This document shows, in pieces, positions 58,543 through 64,000 of a stretch of 64,000 nucleotides of DNA; the stretch's first letter is position 1, and every line of letters starts with the position of its first letter. The notes under the pieces were generated by a model that saw only the letters and a program-made list of their open reading frames with translations, did not search any database and had not been told where the DNA came from. The stretch covers positions 558,001 through 622,000 of the forward strand of contig JAJTUP010000008.1 of NCBI GenBank assembly GCA_021399435.1. Reading direction: 5' to 3'. A program made the position numbers and the translations under genes. Origin of the DNA: Diaporthe sp. PMI_573. Its lineage: Eukaryota > Ascomycota > Sordariomycetes > Diaporthales > Diaporthaceae.

Positions 58543-60295
58543 GAGGATACGATCCTTCGAGAATGAGGATGAACATCTCGCCGGAGTGGTGTGACACGGG
58601 CAGGACCAAGGACCTAGGGGTCCCCTCTCTGGCCCCTCCACTGCCCCCTTCCTCCCCGGAAGGCGAAGGGACCAACCAGTCCTCTGCATGTGCACGCGGA
58701 GCCCGCGATAGGCCCATGGCAGCCATGGTTGGCCGTAGTGGTGCGGGATATTCGCGGATATTCAGGAGAGCCAAAGATGCAACCCGCATGCATATCACCT
58801 GCATGGCCTGCGTAGCCCGCTGCACGCAGTAATGCGGCGCTGGATCGAGAGAGAGACAGAAACCTGCACGAGGTCGTCTTGGGGGAGGGACAAGGAGCGC
58901 AGGCTTCTAGAAGATCGGATGGAAGCGGGATGGGATGCGAGAGGGTGTGAGGGCAGGAATTTGGGGTCCGTCGCAAACAATGAGCCGCGCACTACGATCG
59001 CCTTTCCCTTTCCTGGCGGGTGGATGGATGCTGATCCCACCTGTCCCCGTCGTCTTACACTTGCGCAGTGCAATAAACCACTGTCACGCAGCATCCCCCA
59101 ACTGGCGGGCCGGATCTGCCGCGCTCTCACCACCACCACGAGCTCGTCTAGGGAGGTCCAACACGGGCGTTCCATCCTGTTCCCAGACCCGGGCGCCCGG
59201 AGCAATGGGCGACTTCATCCTAGCGAGGATGCTGTAGCCCTGCTTGGCCATTTACGCCCCGCCATTGTGTGCTCTCTTGGCCGTCGCTTGACTGGAAGTG
59301 GACTACCCCTCGTATTACACAACAGCGACCCAAGACTTCTTAACCGGCGCCTGGGCTGGGCTGGGCAATACGAAACACCCACGGTGAATTGACATGGGTC
59401 TCATTCTCCCTGGTTATCAAGGTCGATGAGTTGCCCAACCGAGGCCGAGACCAGGCCGCAAAGGGCAAACCCATGAGAATCCTGCGTGGCCCACAACTTT
59501 ATTGTCCTGCGGCTCTATTTCTCCGTGGCTGTCGTCGATGGGCAGTGTCTGGCTCCGGCAGGCCAATGTTTGATGGTCTGAGGACCGGCCCTCAGCCGTG
59601 AACTTTCTTCTCCGCCCCCTGCATTCCTCTCTTGTGCATTGGTGGAAGACCAAAGGACGATGTTTCGGTGCCAGACATGTCGCTTCAGACTGCTGTCGGT
59701 GCCGTGAGCCCCTTGGGAAAACAAGGATAACTCCCTTGCGCCTACTCCCCGGGAATAATACCAGGCCATGCAAGTTGTGTTCGAACTTTTCTCGGGGACC
59801 GTGTCGGCAAAGGGGCTGTGACATTTCACCACAGCCATCGGGTTCCCGCGTCTCGGCAACATAACCACTCGGCACCGCACCGCTTAACGGACCGCCCCAA
59901 GGCCAATGCCTGCGCCGAACATCATCGTTTCAGCCACAGACGGCCATTCCATTTCAGCGCCGTCGGCTGTGGTACCCGTAGCTGCCAAGCCATAGTACCA
60001 GCCGGAGATTGGTGAATAATCTGCTGTGGCTGTGACCTTCTCTTGAAGGTGTATTCAGATGGACTCGTGCCCGGACAAGACTGCCATAATGTTCACAGCA
60101 GGGCAGGAAATCGCCAGTCGTCTTGTAAGGGTCTATGTTACAGTGTAGAGCTCACCATCGGTGACAGATGTTGGCGACAGATGTGGGCCATGTTGGCCAG
60201 CACGGTTGCACTCTGTCTATACGTATATACCATGGATAGATCTGTAAATCGAAGTCTGGGTACCTCGTTCACTGGGTAAAGCAAAAGGATTGAAA

Positions 60296-61652
60296 ATGCA
60301 TCTCCAAGTCTCGACTGAACTACTCGCCGGCACTTGCCTGGCCGCCCCCCCCCCACACCGCTGGCGCCGCCCAGACGCGCAGCTCCCCCTGCGCAGCTCC
60401 GAGACCACACGTCGTGGGCCCAGGGGGTGCACGCCCGCAACCTGCACAAGAGGCAGGCATCCGGGGACACAGCAGTTGGTGTTGAGTGGACGTTCTCGTT
60501 TGAGGCTTTCCGGGCGTACTCGGGCAGCTTCGACGAGGAGGCCATCGAGGATATCAGGAGGAGCCGGGATGTAAGTTTGGTCTGTTAACTTCATTTCTGT
60601 GTGCTCACAACAGTTCTCCAGAATGTCATCCTAGTCGAGCCGGACCAGAAGCTCTCCCTCGAGCTCATCCAAGGCGACATCGCCGAGGCGTCTGTTCCAT
60701 CCAGGGGGCTCGACAGGATCTCGCACAGGCAGCCCGATAACGGCAGCATTGAGTACACATGTGTCTCTGATCCTAGTGTGACCGGTCGTGGGCAGTTCGC
60801 CTATGTTATTGACCCTGGGATCCAAGCAAACCATACAGAATTCTTCCCAGGATGATTGATCAAATAGTTTAACGTGTGGGAGAATTATACGGCCCTTGAA
60901 GATACGTTTGGCCATGGACCCACGTCGCCGGCAGTGTTGGGGGCATGACAGTCGGCATCGCGAGGGACGCCACTCTGGTCGATGTGAAAACGTTCTGGGG
61001 CCCCGGCAACGTGAGTTGCCACCCTTGCTAAGCATTAGCTCTCCCGTCCGTCTGGCTAAGGCCTGCGTCCGAACTAACACGCGTGGCGTTGTAGGGAGAG
61101 TTGTCGACGAGCATTGCTTGCATTGAGTGGGCAGCCGACGACATTCTCAAGAACGGAAGGGCTAATTCTTCAGTCATCAATATGTCCTTCGGCTACCAGG
61201 AGCCGTCCGAGATCATGGTCGAGCTGATCAACGCGGCTTCTAACCAAGGGGTCCTCGGGGTCGCTGCAGCGGGCAACGACAACGTTTCATACACGGACAG
61301 GACGCCAGGGAAGATCCCCAACTCCTTCAGTGTTGCTGCATCCCACAGGGCCGACAACCGCGCCTTCTACTCGAACTGGGGGCCTGGTGTCAACGTTCTC
61401 GCTCCGGATTCCGATATCTACTCTGCATGGGTGGGAGGCAACACGTCAACGTATTTTTTGCTCAGCGGCACGAGCATGGCGACGCCACATGTAGCCGGGC
61501 TGGTGGCGTATCTGCGAGGGGTAGGCGCGGAGACATCGAATGTATCTGCAGCTGCAATAACGCAGAGGATCAAGGATCTGGCGCTCAAGGGGGTGATCAA
61601 GGACCCTAGGGGATCTCCAAATTTGTTGGTCAACAACAACAGCGGCGCTTGA
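60296..61652 (+). pseudogene. Broken subtilisin-like serine protease (S8, proteinase K type)
   Basis: The order of a secreted S8 protease is clear. There is a signal-like start (MHLQVSTELLAGTCLA), an inhibitor-I9 propeptide (FEAFRAYSGSFDEEAIEDIRRS, then ILVEPDQ), an Asp region VIDPGIQANHTEF, a His region FGHG, and the Ser region LLSGTSMATPHVAGL. Introns at 60571-60621 and 61011-61094 remain well formed. The reading frame is broken in at least four places: a frame change at a C10 run (60345-60354), in-frame TGA (60853-60855) and TAG (60865-60867), and loss of one base after FGHG near 60917. The Asp motif is DPG instead of the usual DTG or DSG. The 3' part (61095-61652) is intact. Sequencing error could explain the C10 run but hardly all lesions. 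Confidence 0.85.
60345..60354 (+). repeat. C10 homopolymer at a frame break
   Basis: Ten consecutive C residues sit exactly where the signal-peptide frame and the propeptide frame of the S8 gene diverge. Confidence 0.9.
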
Positions 61653-64000
61653 AGAGAAGTATGCTGATCCAGGGATGAGTGAGGCCTGGCCCCGGGTCTG
61701 TAGGGCTCGCTTTAGCCGGCGCCGGCTCGGCGTGGACGGCACCGATGCCACCAACCGACGGGTCAGTCTTGTCTTGGAGTTGCTGTCGGTTGACATCATC
61801 TCGCTACCTAGACGGAGGCGTGGATATAGACAGCGAGAATGATGTCCACGAGCAGCTACACAGACGAAGAGACATCAAATATCGCAGGCCGCGGTTGCCC
61901 TCAGCTGAACCACTTACTGACCGGTAATCATTGAGACCACCGTACCGATAGTCCTGCGCCCAGTCGCATTGCTAACACTTGGACTCTGATTGGAACCTCT
62001 CGGCAGCATGTCGTCGAGGCCAGAACGTGCCAGCTCAGCGACTTGCTGGACAGGGGTGGTGATAACGGCATGTTGAAGAGTTTTGATATTCCCAAGGCGG
62101 ACGAAGAGCCATTTGACTCTTCGCCCAACCTCAATTGGGCAACACGCGTGCCGCGGCAAAGTCTCCTGTGTCCAGCTCCGCAATCACAATTGCACTCCAG
62201 TGACGAGACGGCAGATAGAGCAGATTAGACACCATGGATTGCCGCCCGAGCGAAGGCCTCGACTCTGCAACCCAAGGCACGACCAGGTGAAGATCTGCCC
62301 CGAAGGATGGAGAACCCTTCCGCCTCGCACAACACCCGGGCGCCAAGAGTATGTGTGCTACCCCGGGGCTAGAAGGAACAAAAAGACGCAATCCTGGGGA
62401 AATCCAGGAACGCCGCCAAAGGAACCGTTGGGCGATCAGGAGGAGGCTCAAAGATCGGGAGTCTAGTCCCCGGCTTCTTGGGGGGTGAGGTACTCGGTCG
62501 TGGAGGCATTGGCTGAATTGGACGACGGACGGCCTTGGGAGAGGCGCGTGTGAGTCCCCAGTGCTGTAAGCGCAGTAGTGCAGGAGCGCAGCTGCAGCGA
62601 AGCGCAGGAGGACACCGCAGTAGCTTGCATTGTACCACGCTGACCACCGCGGGAGCTTGGGTTCCGCGCCAGGACGTGTTCCACAGGGCACCATCCTCCA
62701 GGTGCATGTGCGATCCTGCTGGAGCATCGTTACACAGGACAGGCACATGCTTCTTCCCTCTGACAGCATGGTCGAACTATACCGCGCGTCAAATCAGGAG
62801 CATTGGCCGAGCTCTTGTATTGTAATAACGATAAAAAGACCATCCCTTGCAGGAGACTTTGGGCAGTTAGGGTGTGACTGGACAGGAGTCTGACTGCAGG
62901 GATGCTCAAATCGCCTCGCCCGACGCCTGAGGAGTGGTTCGTCCAGGGGTGGTGTCCAGCGATCGGAAAGACTCGGGAGCGCTCTGGGGAAATCGGGCTG
63001 CATGGCAAGGGTGTTTTGCGGAGAGAATCTGGGGAAAATGGAGTTTGGGACTCAATGCCGACGTCAATTGACCATCTGGAATGGAGAAGGTGCCTTTTTG
63101 ACGCCTGAACTCTGTAATACATGTTCCAGAATGTGGTGTTGATGGAAGTTGATGCCACAGGAAGGGCACGCAGACCCGGGGGGAAATGGGACATGAGCAG
63201 TACAGTACAGTAGCAGCCGAGATGACGGGAAGTGGTGCAGTGCTGCTTTCTCGGTCCCGTTGTGAAAAGGGCCCAGATCTTTCCATCTCCGGCCGCAGGT
63301 ACGTACCTTTGGGGGTACAGTAGGACACGATCAGCAGCCCACACGTACCTGTTCCGATCCTCGACATCGGGACTCTTCCTCGTACTCCGTACACGCAGCT
63401 GGTCCCTCCTCGCCCTGCAGCCGCCCATCAGCAGCCGCCTGCAAATGGTAACGACGTCGGTGGCGATCCGCAAAATCTTGTTTGAGGCAGGGTGTGTGGG
63501 CACTTGCAAAATTTTACAACTTCGCCAATGGCGCACAGCTGGTGCTGGGCCAAGTTTCTGGTGCTGGCGACCGAACTTCGCTGCGGGTGGAGTCTGTCTG
63601 ATCCCGGCCGACGACGCCAGCAGGGCTGTTCCGTGACAGTTGGCTTTCGGCCCTTTGTCCAGGGCAGGCATCCCAGACATGCGCCGCCAACCTATGGGCC
63701 CGGGCGGTCATTGCTCATCATCACAAGGTGTGGGGACCAATCCGTGCTGTGCTGATTGGGCATGTGTTGACGGTGCCAGGGGGGCAGACGATTGGCCCGA
63801 AATAATCCCATGAACCGAATCAGTTGCTTTGAATATTGTTCCCACCGTCACCTTCGACACGTTCCAAAGGCCCCCTTGAGAGGTTGCGGATTTACAACTC
63901 GTCGTCTTCGAGATGGATCATGGCTGACTTGTCAGATGGAGACCTCCGAACTTCCTTCAAGGATCTCTTCTGTGATGCACATCCAGGCCACGAGGTTTCA
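61653..64000. other. Intergenic region to the window end, no gene recognised
   Basis: 2.3 kb after the S8 remnant. A 316-codon frame on the - strand (63680-62730) has no family features, and its composition resembles translated non-coding DNA. A gene could begin close to or beyond the window edge. Confidence 0.35.

Larger units (their letters stand above)
54815..60295. other. Gene-poor region
   Basis: 5.5 kb without a convincing gene. The stretch 57.1-57.7 kb (- strand) has a protein-like composition interrupted by frame changes and is listed separately. CA/GT microsatellites occur at 57953-57990 and 58522-58542. No RNA gene or mobile element was recognised. Confidence 0.35.

Noticed and set aside
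62730..63680. 316-codon frame on the - strand
   Set aside because: No domain or signal, Arg/Ser/Pro/Cys-rich as in translated non-coding DNA; kept only as a remark on the intergenic region.

Overview
The window is nuclear DNA from a filamentous ascomycete, most likely a Sordariomycete. Genes are monocistronic and lie on both strands. They are cut by short introns (mostly 48-175 nt, GTAAGT/GTGAGT donors, CTAAC/CTGAC branch points), and the proteins include types confined to or typical of filamentous fungi (AcuK/ERT1, FMP52, an S53 sedolisin, a membrane-anchored GH5 glucanase). No rRNA, tRNA, CRISPR array or intact transposon was seen. Exon boundaries were assigned by eye from splice consensus, reading frame and family knowledge; no alignment was run.

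Layout. 0-11 kb is gene-dense: membrane exo-1,3-beta-glucanase (-), branched-chain ketoacid dehydrogenase E1 beta (+), F-actin capping protein alpha (+), cytochrome b5 (+), TFIIE beta (+) and a DsbA/FrnE-like oxidoreductase (-). A four-finger C2H2 regulator (-) follows at 12.2-13.8 kb, then nearly 10 kb without a recognisable gene. Between 23.6 and 31 kb lie DHBP synthase RIB3 (-), COQ3 (+) and a seven-exon MFS transporter (+). A 4 kb spacer leads into the gluconeogenesis regulator AcuK/ERT1 (35.1-37.4 kb). Between 38.6 and 48 kb the density is high again: riboflavin kinase (+), an SDR (-), thymidylate synthase (-), FMP52 (-), a RING-H2 protein (+), a small mitochondrial protein (-) and a SET-domain protein (+). 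Then come an S53 sedolisin (-) and an RGT1-like Zn2Cys6 regulator (+). The last 9 kb is mostly empty except for a broken S8 subtilase gene at 60.3-61.7 kb.

Functional themes. Most genes are core housekeeping, with no biosynthetic cluster. Two of the few dedicated riboflavin/FMN genes (RIB3 and FMN1) lie 14 kb apart. Two Zn-cluster regulators whose relatives control carbon metabolism (AcuK/ERT1 and RGT1-like) lie 15 kb apart. The best regulatory signal is a pair of perfect MluI cell-cycle boxes just upstream of thymidylate synthase, as in the yeast homologue. The most unusual structures are the decayed S8 protease, a 19-nt micro-exon followed by a GC-AG intron in the capping protein gene, and a 716-nt repeat-filled intron in riboflavin kinase. 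I found no clear candidate for a wholly new multi-gene system.
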